Source: UBA2402 sp037139735 (GTDB taxonomy: Bacteria > Planctomycetota > Phycisphaerae > Phycisphaerales > UBA1924). Taken from it: 56,551 bases of DNA. The position numbers and the translations under genes are program-made. The stretch's first letter is position 1. Each line of letters begins with the position of its first letter. Under the pieces are notes generated by a model. The model was not told the origin of the DNA and ran no database searches. It was given only the letters and a program-made list of their open reading frames with translations. Shown one piece after another: positions 11,099 through 18,883 of this stretch. Location of the stretch: positions 1 to 56,551 of the forward strand of contig JBAXFU010000009.1 of NCBI GenBank assembly GCA_037139735.1, in the 5' to 3' direction.

Positions 11099-11971
11099 TC
11101 ACACGTCGCATACCTCGAACGCCTCGCGCAGCGACTGCATCGCCGGCTCGCGGCGGGGCATGAACTCCTGACCCAGGAAGCCCGTGTACCCCTTGGCCAC
11201 GATCGCCTCGCAGATGGCCTTGTAGTTGAGCTCCTGCGTGCCGTCGATCTCGTGTCGCCCGGGCACGCCCGCCGTGTGGAAGTGGCCGATGTGCTCGAAG
11301 TGATCCGTGATCGTGCGGATCACGTCGCCCTCCATGATCTGCATGTGGTAGATGTCGTACAGCAGCTTGAAGCGGGGGCTCGCCACCTGCTTGCACACCT
11401 CGACGCCCCACGGCGTCTTGTCGCACATGTAGTCCTTGTGGTCCACCTTGCTGTTGAGCAGCTCCATCACGATCGTCACGCCAAGCTGCTCCGCCAACGG
11501 CATGATCCGCTTGAGTCCCGCAACGCAGTTCCTCAGCCCCTCGCGATCGTCCATGCCGTCGCGGTTGCCCGAGAAGACGATTTGATTCGGGATCTCCGCG
11601 GCCTTCACCAGCGGCAGTCGCTCCTCCAGGTCCTTCAGAATCGAATCGTGATGCTCCGTCCGGTTGAGGCCGCGCCGAATGGTGTTGCTCTTGACGAAAC
11701 TCGCCACCGCGCACGTCATGCCGTGCCGCCGCGGCGTCTCGAAGTCGGGCGGGTCGAGCAACTCCACCGACCCGTACCCCATCGCCGCCGCCTCGCGGCA
11801 CAAGTCGTCGAGCGACATGGACCCGAAGCACCATCGACAGACCGACTGCTTGAGCCTCCCCTTGCGAGCCGGCGGCTCGGCCGCCGCCGTCGCGGGCGTC
11901 ACGACTCCCACGCCCACCGCCCCGACGCTCGCTCCCACCCCGGCGATGAACCCTCGTCGCGTCACATCCAT
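11099..11971 (-). CDS. Tat-exported sugar isomerase, hydroxypyruvate isomerase-like (TIM barrel)
   Basis: A 290-residue AP-endonuclease-2-type TIM barrel. The N-terminus has a twin-arginine signal (MDVTRRGFIAGVGAS) with an Ala/Val-rich hydrophobic stretch, so it is probably exported folded. The catalytic part has features of the hydroxypyruvate isomerase (Hyi) branch: VCRWCFGSMSLDDLC near the start, IVFSGNRDGMDD, VTIVMELLNSKVDH (metal-ligand Glu), LLYDIYHMQIMEGD (metal-ligand Asp and His), GHFHTAGVPGRHEIDGTQELN, and FLGQEFMP (final Glu). The substrate in planctomycetes is unproven, and a sugar isomerase/epimerase is the safe name. It lies 28 bases after the oxidoreductase gene on the same strand, so the two are probably cotranscribed and may handle the same exported sugar substrate. 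Confidence 0.88.
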   Translation of the reverse strand: MDVTRRGFIAGVGASVGAVGVGVVTPATAAAEPPARKGRLKQSVCRWCFGSMSLDDLCREAAAMGYGSVELLDPPDFETPRRHGMTCAVASFVKSNTIRRGLNRTEHHDSILKDLEERLPLVKAAEIPNQIVFSGNRDGMDDREGLRNCVAGLKRIMPLAEQLGVTIVMELLNSKVDHKDYMCDKTPWGVEVCKQVASPRFKLLYDIYHMQIMEGDVIRTITDHFEHIGHFHTAGVPGRHEIDGTQELNYKAICEAIVAKGYTGFLGQEFMPRREPAMQSLREAFEVCDV

Positions 11972-11999
11972 ACGGAAGTTCCTTTCGTCGTGCTTGGCT

Positions 12000-13307
12000 T
12001 CAGACCAGCGGCGTGCGCCCGGGAATCGCCACGTCGGGCACGGGAATGGCGCCCAACTCCAGCTTTGGCGGCGTGAGGTCGAGCTTGCTCTCCATCGCCT
12101 GCGACCACTCGACGTGCTTGCCGGTGTACGCCGCCATGCGGCCCATGATGGCCACCATCGTGCTCTCCGCGACTCGCTCCGCCTCGTTCAGGTAGGGCCC
12201 CTCGCCCTTGATGCTGGCCATCAGGTCGATGTGCTCCTGCACGTACGGGTTGGTCTGCTTGCCCTTCCACTTCCACGGGTGCTCGCCGAAGATCTCGGCC
12301 CGGCCCGACGCCAGCACCGCGCGGCCCTTGGTGCCGATGATGATCTCCTCCGACCGGGGCGTGGTGCCGTCCTGCTGGCGGCAGTAGCTGTGCACGGCGC
12401 GGCCGCCCGCATATTCGTAGTGAATGGCGAAGTGATCGAAGATGTGCCCGTACTCGGGCTTCACGCGAGACTGACGCCCGCCCATGCCCATGCACGAGGC
12501 GGGGTTCTCGCCCATGGCCCATGCCGCCACGTCGAGGTTGTGCACATGCTGCTCGACGATGTGGTCGCCGCTGAGCCACGTGAAGTAGAGCCAGTTGCGG
12601 ATTTGCCACTCCATGTCGCTCCAGTCGGGCTCGTGGTCCTTGTGCCACAGCCCCGCCTGGTTCCAGTAGACCTGCGCGGCGATCACCTCGCCGATGGCGC
12701 CGTCCTCTTGGATGCGACGCATCGCCTCGCGGTAGCACGATTCGTGCCGCCGCTGCGTGCCAGTCACCACCGAGAGTTTCCGCTCCGCGGCCTTGCGGGC
12801 CGCCGCGATGACGGTGCGGATGCCCGCCGGGTCGGTCGCCACGGGCTTTTCCATGAAGACGTGCACGCCGGCTTCGATGGCCGCCGCGAAGTGCGTGGGG
12901 CGGAAGCCCGGGGGCGTGGCGAGGATGGCGATGTCGACGCCCGTCGCCAGCACCTGCTTGTACGCGTCGAAGCCGCTGAAGACCCGCTCCTCGGGCACGT
13001 TGACCCGTGCCGCCAGCTTGGCGTCGATGTCGCCGAGTTCGTGGAGCGCCCCGTGGACGCGATCGGTGAACATGTCGCCCAAGGCGTGGATCTCGACGTC
13101 GTCGGAGGCCTCGAGCAGGTTCACCGCCGCGCCCGTGCCTCGTCCGCCGCATCCGATGACGCCGACCTTGAGCCGCCCCGAGGGGCGCCGCGTCGCCTTG
13201 GCGTGAGCCGGCAGCGTGAATCCCGCCGCAACGGCGGCGGCCGCCAGCAGCCCCGAATCGTGAAGGAAATCGCGTCGGTTCATCTCATGCCACGGACGAT
13301 TCGACAT
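12000..13307 (-). CDS. Tat-exported Gfo/Idh/MocA family NAD(P)-dependent oxidoreductase
   Basis: A 435-residue dehydrogenase of the glucose-fructose oxidoreductase / inositol dehydrogenase family. It has a twin-arginine signal (MNRRDFLHDSG, then an Ala-rich stretch ending PAHAKA), a Rossmann fold (VGVIGCGGRGTGAAVN), the catalytic EKP motif (VFMEKPVATD) and a C-terminal beta-sheet domain with GDHIVEQHVHNLDVAAWAMG. The substrate is probably a sugar or cyclitol, but the sequence does not say which. I use the ATG at 13307 (MSNRPWHEMNRR), preceded by AAAGGA; the frame is open 33 codons further upstream without family similarity. It is the first gene of a likely two-gene unit with the TIM-barrel isomerase. 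A TATGGT at 13365-13370 (minus) is a possible -10 box. Confidence 0.9.
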   Translation of the reverse strand: MSNRPWHEMNRRDFLHDSGLLAAAAVAAGFTLPAHAKATRRPSGRLKVGVIGCGGRGTGAAVNLLEASDDVEIHALGDMFTDRVHGALHELGDIDAKLAARVNVPEERVFSGFDAYKQVLATGVDIAILATPPGFRPTHFAAAIEAGVHVFMEKPVATDPAGIRTVIAAARKAAERKLSVVTGTQRRHESCYREAMRRIQEDGAIGEVIAAQVYWNQAGLWHKDHEPDWSDMEWQIRNWLYFTWLSGDHIVEQHVHNLDVAAWAMGENPASCMGMGGRQSRVKPEYGHIFDHFAIHYEYAGGRAVHSYCRQQDGTTPRSEEIIIGTKGRAVLASGRAEIFGEHPWKWKGKQTNPYVQEHIDLMASIKGEGPYLNEAERVAESTMVAIMGRMAAYTGKHVEWSQAMESKLDLTPPKLELGAIPVPDVAIPGRTPLV

Positions 13308-13462
13308 GCTGGGGTCCTTTCCGCGTGCGGGGGCGTTCGTTCGGCCAAGGCCCCCGCCGCTTGCACCATAGCCCGGCCGCCTCGGCGACGGGCCGGTGGA
13401 GAGCATACCCGATCACCCCGGGTCGACGCAAGCCCCGCATGCGCCGGCGCACCGGCGTCCCC

Positions 13463-13468
13463 TACGCT
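13463..13468 (+). promoter_or_regulatory. Putative -10 element of the DtxR-type regulator gene
   Basis: TACGCT, 11 bases before the ATG at 13480. The intervening bases include AAGGGAG, but only about two bases separate it from the ATG, which is too close for a normal ribosome binding site. Confidence 0.35.
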
Positions 13469-13479
13469 CCAAGGGAGCC

Positions 13480-14199
13480 ATGGCCAGCGAGACCGTCGAG
13501 AACTACCTGAAGGCCATCTACGCGTTGTGCGAGGAGTCGCCCGCGGGCGAAGCCACCATGACGCGACTGGCCGCGTCGCTGGGCGTCACCACCGGCACGG
13601 CCACGTCGATGGTCAAGAAGCTCAACGCGGGCAAGCTTGCCCGCTATCACCGCTACGGAGGGGTGACGCTCACCGACAAGGGCCGCCGAACGGCCCTCGA
13701 CGTGCTCCGGCGCCACCGACTCATCGAGACCTTCCTGGTCGAGGCGCTTCGGCTCGACTGGGCCGAGGTGCACGAGGAGGCCGAACGTCTCGAGCACGCC
13801 GTCTCGTCGCGACTGCTCGACGCCATCGACACCTTCCTCGGCCATCCCGCGACCGATCCGCACGGCGACCCGATTCCCAGCCGCAGCGGACAACTGCCCC
13901 GCGCCGGGTCGCTCCCCTTGGCCGGGCTCGCGGCGGGCACCTCGGCGGTCGTCAGCCGCATCGGCAATCAGGACAAGGCGTTCCTGGGCTTCGTCGCGGC
14001 CCACGGGCTCCGCCCCGGCTCCACGCTCAGGGTGCTGGCGAGCGACCCGGCGGCACAATCGATGCAGGTGGAGTCGCGCGGGTGCGAACCGGTGTGGATC
14101 GCCTTCCCGGTGGCGGCGAGAATCTTCGCCGAGCCCGCTCCTTCGCCGTCGCCTCAGGCCTCGACGACGGTCAAGCGACGCCAGCCGCCCGTGAGGTAA
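13480..14199 (+). CDS. DtxR/MntR-type metal-dependent transcriptional regulator
   Basis: A 239-residue regulator. The N-terminal winged helix (residues 1-65) matches the DtxR family: SETVENYLKAIYALCEE, then the recognition region LAASLGVTTGTATSMVKKL and the wing YGGVTLTDKGRR. A helical metal-binding and dimerisation domain follows (HRLIETFLVEALRLDWAEVHEEAERLEHAVS, about 75-130, with His and Glu candidates for metal binding). The C-terminal part (about 150-225) resembles the FeoA/SH3-like domain of longer DtxR proteins. It probably represses iron or manganese uptake genes when metal is bound; no operator or target is identifiable here. Its last 46 bases overlap the 3' end of the convergent MATE gene. 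Start at 13480 (MASETVENY) fits the family; the frame is open upstream. Confidence 0.9.
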   Translation: MASETVENYLKAIYALCEESPAGEATMTRLAASLGVTTGTATSMVKKLNAGKLARYHRYGGVTLTDKGRRTALDVLRRHRLIETFLVEALRLDWAEVHEEAERLEHAVSSRLLDAIDTFLGHPATDPHGDPIPSRSGQLPRAGSLPLAGLAAGTSAVVSRIGNQDKAFLGFVAAHGLRPGSTLRVLASDPAAQSMQVESRGCEPVWIAFPVAARIFAEPAPSPSPQASTTVKRRQPPVR

Positions 14200-15551
14200 C
14201 GCGCCATCGAGACGATCGCGAGGATGGCGATGTACGACGCCGCGGCGACCCACGGCCCGACGCTGCCCCACTGAGGCAGATACGTCACGATCGCCAGCCC
14301 GCCCCCCACCATGACGCTCCACGAGAGCACCACGGTGACGACGCCGAGAAAGTGCGTGTCGCCCGCGCCCCGCAACGCGCCGCCGATGGCCATGGCCATG
14401 CCGTCGAAGAGCTGGAAGGCCGCGGTGGCGATGAGGAACTTGCCGCCGAGGTCGAGCACCATCTCGCGTGCGGCGGCGGGCGTGTCGCCGGGCATGAAGA
14501 GACCGACCATGGGGCCGCGGAAGAGGATGAAGAGGATGCCACAGAACCCCATGTAGGCCATGGCGATGGCGAGCCCGACCATGGCTCGCTTGGAGGCCAG
14601 GTCCGGCCGTCGCATGCCCATGTACTTGCCGACGGTCGAGGCGACGGCGGTGGCGATGCCCACGGCGGGCATGAACGAGAGACTCATCCACTGCTGCGCG
14701 ATGAAGCCCGCGGTGCCCGCCTCGGCTCCGCGGCCGCCCACGAGGTAGAGCATGAAGAAGCCCCAGCAGATCATCTCGCTGCCGTACATCAGCCCGGCGG
14801 GCCAGCCCAGGGCGAGGATCTCCCGCATGAGCCGAAGATTCGGCCGCCACTGGCGACGCGTCCCGAGGACGGCGTTGAGCTTGGGCGAGAGGAAGATCGC
14901 CAGCGGAATCAGCCCCTCCACCGACGTGCCGATGAGCGTGGCGAGGGCCGACCCCGTCAGCCCGAGCGCCGGGAAGCCCATGTGGCCGAAGACCAGCAGC
15001 CAGTTGAAGAGCAGGTTGACGAGGTTGCCCACGACCGCGGCGACCATCACCACGGCTGGTCGCTGCATGCCGTAGAAAAAGTGACCGATGCCCCGCGAGC
15101 AGATCGTCAGCAGCGACCCGAAGACCATGAGCCGGCCGTACTCGCTGGCGAGCTCCACGCGGCGCGCCTCGTACCCCATGAGCTCGAAGAGCCACGGGAG
15201 CGACAAGCCGTACGGAATGAGCAGCAGCCACGCCACCACGCCCAGCCACATGCCGTTCCACGCGTAGGCCGGGCCTCGCTCGGGCTTGCCAGCGCCCATG
15301 TTCTGCGAGACGAAGGTGTTGACGATCGAGATGGCGCCGTAGGCGATCGACACGGGAATCCACGCCGCCAGGCCCCCGCTGCCCTGCGCGCCGACGTACA
15401 CGGGGTCGGGACCGATGTGGCTGACGACCCACTTGTCGACGAACTGCATGACGGTGTAGCTCGTCGACGCCACGACGCTGGGCACCGCGATGCGAAGCAG
15501 CTCGCGAACGGGCGACGGATCGATCAGCGATGTGGAATCGTCGTTTTTCAT
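14154..15551 (-). CDS. MATE family efflux transporter
   Basis: A 465-residue inner-membrane protein of the multidrug and toxin extrusion family, which exports cationic compounds by H+ or Na+ antiport. About twelve hydrophobic segments are spread over the length. Family features include PSPVRELLRIAVPSVVASTSYTVMQFVDKWVV at the start, VSQNMGAGKPE (loop 2), and the mirrored second half (GMRRPDLASKRAMVG, FQLFDGMAMAIGGALRGAGDTHF). Start at 15551 (MKNDDSTSLID) is just before the first typical segment; the frame extends 65 codons upstream with low-complexity sequence and is not preferred. TACCGT lies 18 bases before it. The gene ends inside the dtxR-like gene (46-base tail-to-tail overlap), so transcription of one must run antisense to the other. 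Confidence 0.93.
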   Translation of the reverse strand: MKNDDSTSLIDPSPVRELLRIAVPSVVASTSYTVMQFVDKWVVSHIGPDPVYVGAQGSGGLAAWIPVSIAYGAISIVNTFVSQNMGAGKPERGPAYAWNGMWLGVVAWLLLIPYGLSLPWLFELMGYEARRVELASEYGRLMVFGSLLTICSRGIGHFFYGMQRPAVVMVAAVVGNLVNLLFNWLLVFGHMGFPALGLTGSALATLIGTSVEGLIPLAIFLSPKLNAVLGTRRQWRPNLRLMREILALGWPAGLMYGSEMICWGFFMLYLVGGRGAEAGTAGFIAQQWMSLSFMPAVGIATAVASTVGKYMGMRRPDLASKRAMVGLAIAMAYMGFCGILFILFRGPMVGLFMPGDTPAAAREMVLDLGGKFLIATAAFQLFDGMAMAIGGALRGAGDTHFLGVVTVVLSWSVMVGGGLAIVTYLPQWGSVGPWVAAASYIAILAIVSMARYLTGGWRRLTVVEA

Positions 15552-15760
15552 GCGAGCTCGCGCGGGTCCAACGGTACGCCGCGGCTCAGCCCCTTCCTGC
15601 GCCGCCACTTGCGCGGGGAGCCGCACGCGGGTCATTTGTTCCTCCGACCCCGACCGGCGGTCGCTCGGATGACCTGCGCACGGCCCCCACACGCGCCTCG
15701 GCGCCGGGAATGCGAGGGGGCGTCGCGCCTCCGCCGCACCATGCACCGGAGGTCACCGTC

Positions 15761-16603
15761 ATGCCCGTCGTCGCCACAGCCGTCAGGCCACCCGCTCCGT
15801 CCGCCGTCCCCCGCCACGTCGCCGCCCTCAGGCTCGTCAGCCGCTCGACGCTCAACGCCGGCGAGAAGGCCCTGCTCCACGCCATGATCGAGTGGTGGAA
15901 CCCCGTCAGCGGCGAGTTGTGGCCCAGCGTGGCGACGCTCGCGCAGGCCACCGGCTACACCGGCCGAGGCGTGCAGCGGATCATCCGTCGCCTCGAAGCG
16001 GGCGGCATCATCGAGCTTGTCGCCGCGTCGGCCGGCGGCCACGGCCACACCAACCGCTATCGCCTGCGGCTTGATCGCCTGACGCCGCGTGCGGCCAACC
16101 CCATCCCCCGGTCGCCCTCCACGCCCACCATGCTCCGCGTCAACCCCGACCCGCCGTCCGTCCAACCGCGACCGGCGATCCGGCCCAACCCCGACCCAAG
16201 GTCGGACGAACCATCCATCCAGAACCCTCCACGACAACCCTCCATCCCCGTCAAGCCCGCGAACCAGTTGCCCACGAATCGGCCGCACGCGAAGGGATCT
16301 TGCTCGACGAGGGGATGCATGGATGGCGTGCCGTCGCTGCGGGCCTCGCTGGCGAACCGAGGCGTGCGGGGCCACGTGCTCGACACGCTCGCGAACTCCA
16401 GTTCGCTCACGCCGGCGATGGTCGAGGAGGAGTGGCGAGCCATCGCCGAGCGTCGCGACGTTCGCAATCGTGCCGCCGTGCTCGTCAGCCGCCTCTCGCA
16501 GCGGGCGAACATCGAACTTCGCAAGAGCCCGCCCCTGAACGCGAGCATGCTCTCGGTGGTCGCCAAGCTCGAGCAGTTGCGGCGACTGCGAGGCGGCGCG
16601 TGA
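15761..16603 (+). CDS. Helix-turn-helix protein with Pro-rich linker, function unknown
   Basis: A 280-residue protein with a strong GGAGGT Shine-Dalgarno (15748-15753). Residues 25-115 form a winged-helix domain of the HTH_36 type often seen in plasmid and phage replication proteins or regulators: LNAGEKALLHAMIEWWNP, LWPSVATLAQATGYTGRGVQRIIRRLEAGGIIE (recognition helix) and a GGHGHTNRYRLRL wing. Residues 120-200 are Pro/Asn/Arg-rich and probably disordered. A second helical domain follows (about 215-280; LRASLANRGVRGHVLDTLANSSS, MVEEEWRAIAE, VSRLSQRANIEL). No transposase or phage gene is nearby, so a mobile origin is not shown. A chromosomal regulator is equally possible. Confidence 0.7.
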   Translation: MPVVATAVRPPAPSAVPRHVAALRLVSRSTLNAGEKALLHAMIEWWNPVSGELWPSVATLAQATGYTGRGVQRIIRRLEAGGIIELVAASAGGHGHTNRYRLRLDRLTPRAANPIPRSPSTPTMLRVNPDPPSVQPRPAIRPNPDPRSDEPSIQNPPRQPSIPVKPANQLPTNRPHAKGSCSTRGCMDGVPSLRASLANRGVRGHVLDTLANSSSLTPAMVEEEWRAIAERRDVRNRAAVLVSRLSQRANIELRKSPPLNASMLSVVAKLEQLRRLRGGA

Positions 16604-16627
16604 GCACGCGACGCCTCCATCAACGAA

Positions 16628-16659
16628 CGACGGCCGCCCCCGCACGGGAACGGCCGTCG
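16628..16659. terminator. Hairpin between convergent genes, possible bidirectional terminator
   Basis: CGACGGCCG (16628-16636) pairs with CGGCCGTCG (16651-16659). It lies 25 bases after the helix-turn-helix gene and 29 before the end of the convergent PEP-CTERM gene. Neither side has a T tract, so a terminator role is only suggested by position. Confidence 0.4.
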
Positions 16660-16687
16660 ATCGGAAACAAGCGTGATGGGGTGTCGC

Positions 16688-17800
16688 TCAGCGGCGGCGG
16701 CGGGTGGCCACGAGGCCGCCGAGGCCCAGGAGGGCGAGCGAGCCGGGGGCCGGGATCGGAGCGAACTCGATGCCGCGGAAGGCGGTGTTGGTCGCGCCGG
16801 TGGCGACGACGTTGAAGGAGGAGGCGGAGCCGACGTCGACGAGGGACTGGATGGTCGTGACGTTGGACGCGTCGACGACGGTGACGTAGAGCAGGTTCTC
16901 GCCGGTGGAGGTCGTCGTGTTGACGAGCTGGCGGATGCGGCCGCTGTTGGACGGGGCCCACGTCTGGGTGCGGGTCCAGGTGCCGCTGATGAGTTCCCAG
17001 CGCTGCAGGCCGCCGAGGCCGGCGACGGCCGAGTCGTCGGCCATGTACATGAGGGTGCTGGAGACGATGGCGAAGTCGTAGGCCGAGCTGCTGGTGTTGA
17101 CGTTGGTGCCGGCCAGGAGCGTGGTGGCCTGGCCGTTGGTGGTGGGCAGACCGGAGCCGACGGCGCCGACGCCGCGGAGCGAGGTCGATGCGGAGGAGAC
17201 GTAAAGCTGACCGTTGAAGATGTTGACCGCGCGGTTGTTGGTGGAGGCGCCGGCGCCGGTGTTGAGCTGCAGGGCCGAGTTGGAGACGCCGTACTGGGCG
17301 AGCTGCACGCCGTTGGTGCCGCCGGTGACCCAGAAGCGGCTGCCGTCGTCGGTGGCGGCGGCGCGGATGGCGTTGGCGCTGAAGGCCGTGGTGACCGTCG
17401 TGCTGTCGACCGCGCCGTCGGCGCCGACCCTGGCGATGACGCGGTTGACGGTGGCGGAGGTCGAGGTCGCGACGCTGGCGGTGCCGGGGGCGGCGTCATA
17501 GCCGACGAAGGCGAGGTAGCGACCGTCCGAGGAACGGGTGAGCTGGCCTTCGCTGCTCGCGCTGCCGCTGATCGTCACGCGGCGGTTGGAGCCGCTGGCG
17601 CTGGTGGGAAGGGCGATCGACTGGACGAGCGTGCCCGTGGGGGTGTATTCATCAAGAAAGCCAGCGGCGGCCGAGTTGCCCAGAGCCGCCGAGCCGTCGC
17701 CGGCGCGGTAGACGACGAGGTTGCCCGCGCTGAAGGGACCGGCCAAGGCGGTGCCGGCGGCGGCAGCCAGGACGACGATGCTCAGGAACTGATTCTTCAT
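16688..17800 (-). CDS. Exported PEP-CTERM-like protein
   Basis: A 370-residue secreted protein. It has a signal peptide of about 20 residues (MKNQFLSIVVLAAAAGTALA), then a Ser/Thr/Ala-rich beta-type body with weak propeller-like repeats (SSDGRYLAFVGYDA, TDDGSRFWVTGGTNG, NIFNGQLYVSSAS). The C-terminus is IPAPGSLALLGLGGLVATRRR: a P-[AE]-P-type motif, a short transmembrane segment and a basic tail. This is the PEP-CTERM sorting pattern processed by exosortase; no exosortase gene is in the window. The middle region may be a non-catalytic propeller; I do not recognise a specific function. GAGGCAAG stands before the ATG. The gene has one of the best promoter matches here, with a leader of about 150 bases. 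Confidence 0.85.
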   Translation of the reverse strand: MKNQFLSIVVLAAAAGTALAGPFSAGNLVVYRAGDGSAALGNSAAAGFLDEYTPTGTLVQSIALPTSASGSNRRVTISGSASSEGQLTRSSDGRYLAFVGYDAAPGTASVATSTSATVNRVIARVGADGAVDSTTVTTAFSANAIRAAATDDGSRFWVTGGTNGVQLAQYGVSNSALQLNTGAGASTNNRAVNIFNGQLYVSSASTSLRGVGAVGSGLPTTNGQATTLLAGTNVNTSSSAYDFAIVSSTLMYMADDSAVAGLGGLQRWELISGTWTRTQTWAPSNSGRIRQLVNTTTSTGENLLYVTVVDASNVTTIQSLVDVGSASSFNVVATGATNTAFRGIEFAPIPAPGSLALLGLGGLVATRRRR

Positions 17801-17956
17801 GTGTCTTGCCTCTTTGCTCTCGTGAGTGGAACAGCCCCTTCTCGATGCCGCCGCTCGGCTCGCGATCGAACGCGAACACGGGCGAACGAATCACCATCGC
17901 GGGAGTCTCTCTCGCAACCACGAACCGGGCGCTCCTCAACGCCGGCTCGGTCCCAC

Positions 17957-17985
17957 ATCATAATGAGCGGCGGCCCCGGCGACAA
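17957..17985 (-). promoter_or_regulatory. Promoter of the PEP-CTERM gene
   Basis: On the minus strand TTGTCG (17980-17985), a 17-base spacer and TATGAT (17957-17962). Start of transcription would be near 17950, leaving about 150 bases of leader before the ATG at 17800. Confidence 0.6.
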
Positions 17986-18053
17986 CGCCCAACCGACGAT
18001 TCTGCACGGGTTTGCGGGATGCCGCCGGCATTATGGGGCGTCCGACCCACACC

Positions 18054-18812
18054 TCAGGCCCGAGCCGTGATCAGGGCCGTCCAATCGTCACCCAACTCGC
18101 GGGAAGAAGCCGGGGGCGAGGGGCGTCCGTCGGGTTCGATCTCGGTGCGAAGGCGGACCTCGATGTCGCCGAACCCCGCCTCGAGCAGGAGGTCGCGGAG
18201 CTCGGGGAGCGACCGCAACCGCCAGCGGTAGACGAAGGCGCGGGGGTGTTCCTCCACGATTTCACCGGCGGTTTCGATGCGGAAGGAGATGGCATTGCGG
18301 ACCAGTCCGGTGATGGGGTCGGCGGCTTCATGTTCCCACCAATAGTGCAGGATGGAGCCGTCCGGGAGGGGGATCCGACGCGCCATGCCGCCGAGTCGCC
18401 AGGCGCCGGGCCCGCCGTACATGTCGCAGGCGAAGAGACCGCCGGGGGCGAGGCGTCGTCGCGAGGACTCGAGATAGCGGGCGAGTCGGCGGCGACCCTC
18501 GACGTAGCCCAGGGAGAAGTTGCCGACGAAGATGATGTCGACCGGCTCGGCGTCGTCGAGTCGGGTCGCGTCGGCGGCGAGCGTGCGGAGGCCGGGGATG
18601 TCGCGGCATCGCGCGAGGGGCGCGGGGTCGATGTCGACGACCATCGCGTGGCGGCCCGGAGCCGCGTGCAGGAAGGCGCGAGCGACCGCGCCGGTGCCGC
18701 CGAAGTCCTCGCGCAGCCGCGTCGGTTCGCGGCCGTGGATCGCGACGAGGAAGATCGCGAGTTCGGCGGGCGACTGGACGGCGTGTTCGTAGAGGTCGAG
18801 CGGATCGTGCAT
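18054..18812 (-). CDS. Class I SAM-dependent methyltransferase
   Basis: A 252-residue cytosolic methyltransferase. The SAM site is partly atypical: the first loop reads LREDFGGTGAVARAFL (about residues 33-48) instead of a standard E-D-G-G-G-G, followed by the acidic end of beta-2 (AMVVDIDPAPLARC), the ADATRL loop and the motif IIFVGNFSLGYVEGRRRLARYL. Strand 5 and the C-terminal fold follow (LAPGGLFACDMYGGPGAWR, then RLRTEIEPDG). The substrate is unknown. The gene diverges from kynU with only 71 bases between starts, so shared control is possible. TACAGT lies 12 bases before the ATG without a Shine-Dalgarno. Confidence 0.82.
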   Translation of the reverse strand: MHDPLDLYEHAVQSPAELAIFLVAIHGREPTRLREDFGGTGAVARAFLHAAPGRHAMVVDIDPAPLARCRDIPGLRTLAADATRLDDAEPVDIIFVGNFSLGYVEGRRRLARYLESSRRRLAPGGLFACDMYGGPGAWRLGGMARRIPLPDGSILHYWWEHEAADPITGLVRNAISFRIETAGEIVEEHPRAFVYRWRLRSLPELRDLLLEAGFGDIEVRLRTEIEPDGRPSPPASSRELGDDWTALITARA

Positions 18813-18824
18813 GATCGCGGGGGG

Positions 18825-18830
18825 ACTGTA
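18825..18830 (-). promoter_or_regulatory. Putative -10 element of the methyltransferase gene
   Basis: TACAGT on the minus strand, identical to the hexamer before glyA, 12 bases from the start codon. It suggests a leaderless or nearly leaderless mRNA. Confidence 0.4.
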
Positions 18831-18883
18831 CCGGGACGGCGACGTCCGCGTCCGGGGAGGGAAGTCCGCGCCTTCAATAGCCC

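Noticed and set aside
11664..15887. A 1407-codon open frame on the plus strand
   Set aside because: It overlaps the isomerase, oxidoreductase, DtxR-type and MATE genes, all supported by conserved motifs; its translation is low-complexity.
15761..16603. A plasmid or phage replication initiator
   Set aside because: The HTH domain resembles such proteins, but there are no iterons, partition, integrase or phage genes nearby, so only a DNA-binding role is claimed.
18054..18812. A fourth enzyme of the kynurenine pathway
   Set aside because: The methyltransferase is divergent from kynU, not cotranscribed, and its sequence gives no substrate hint.
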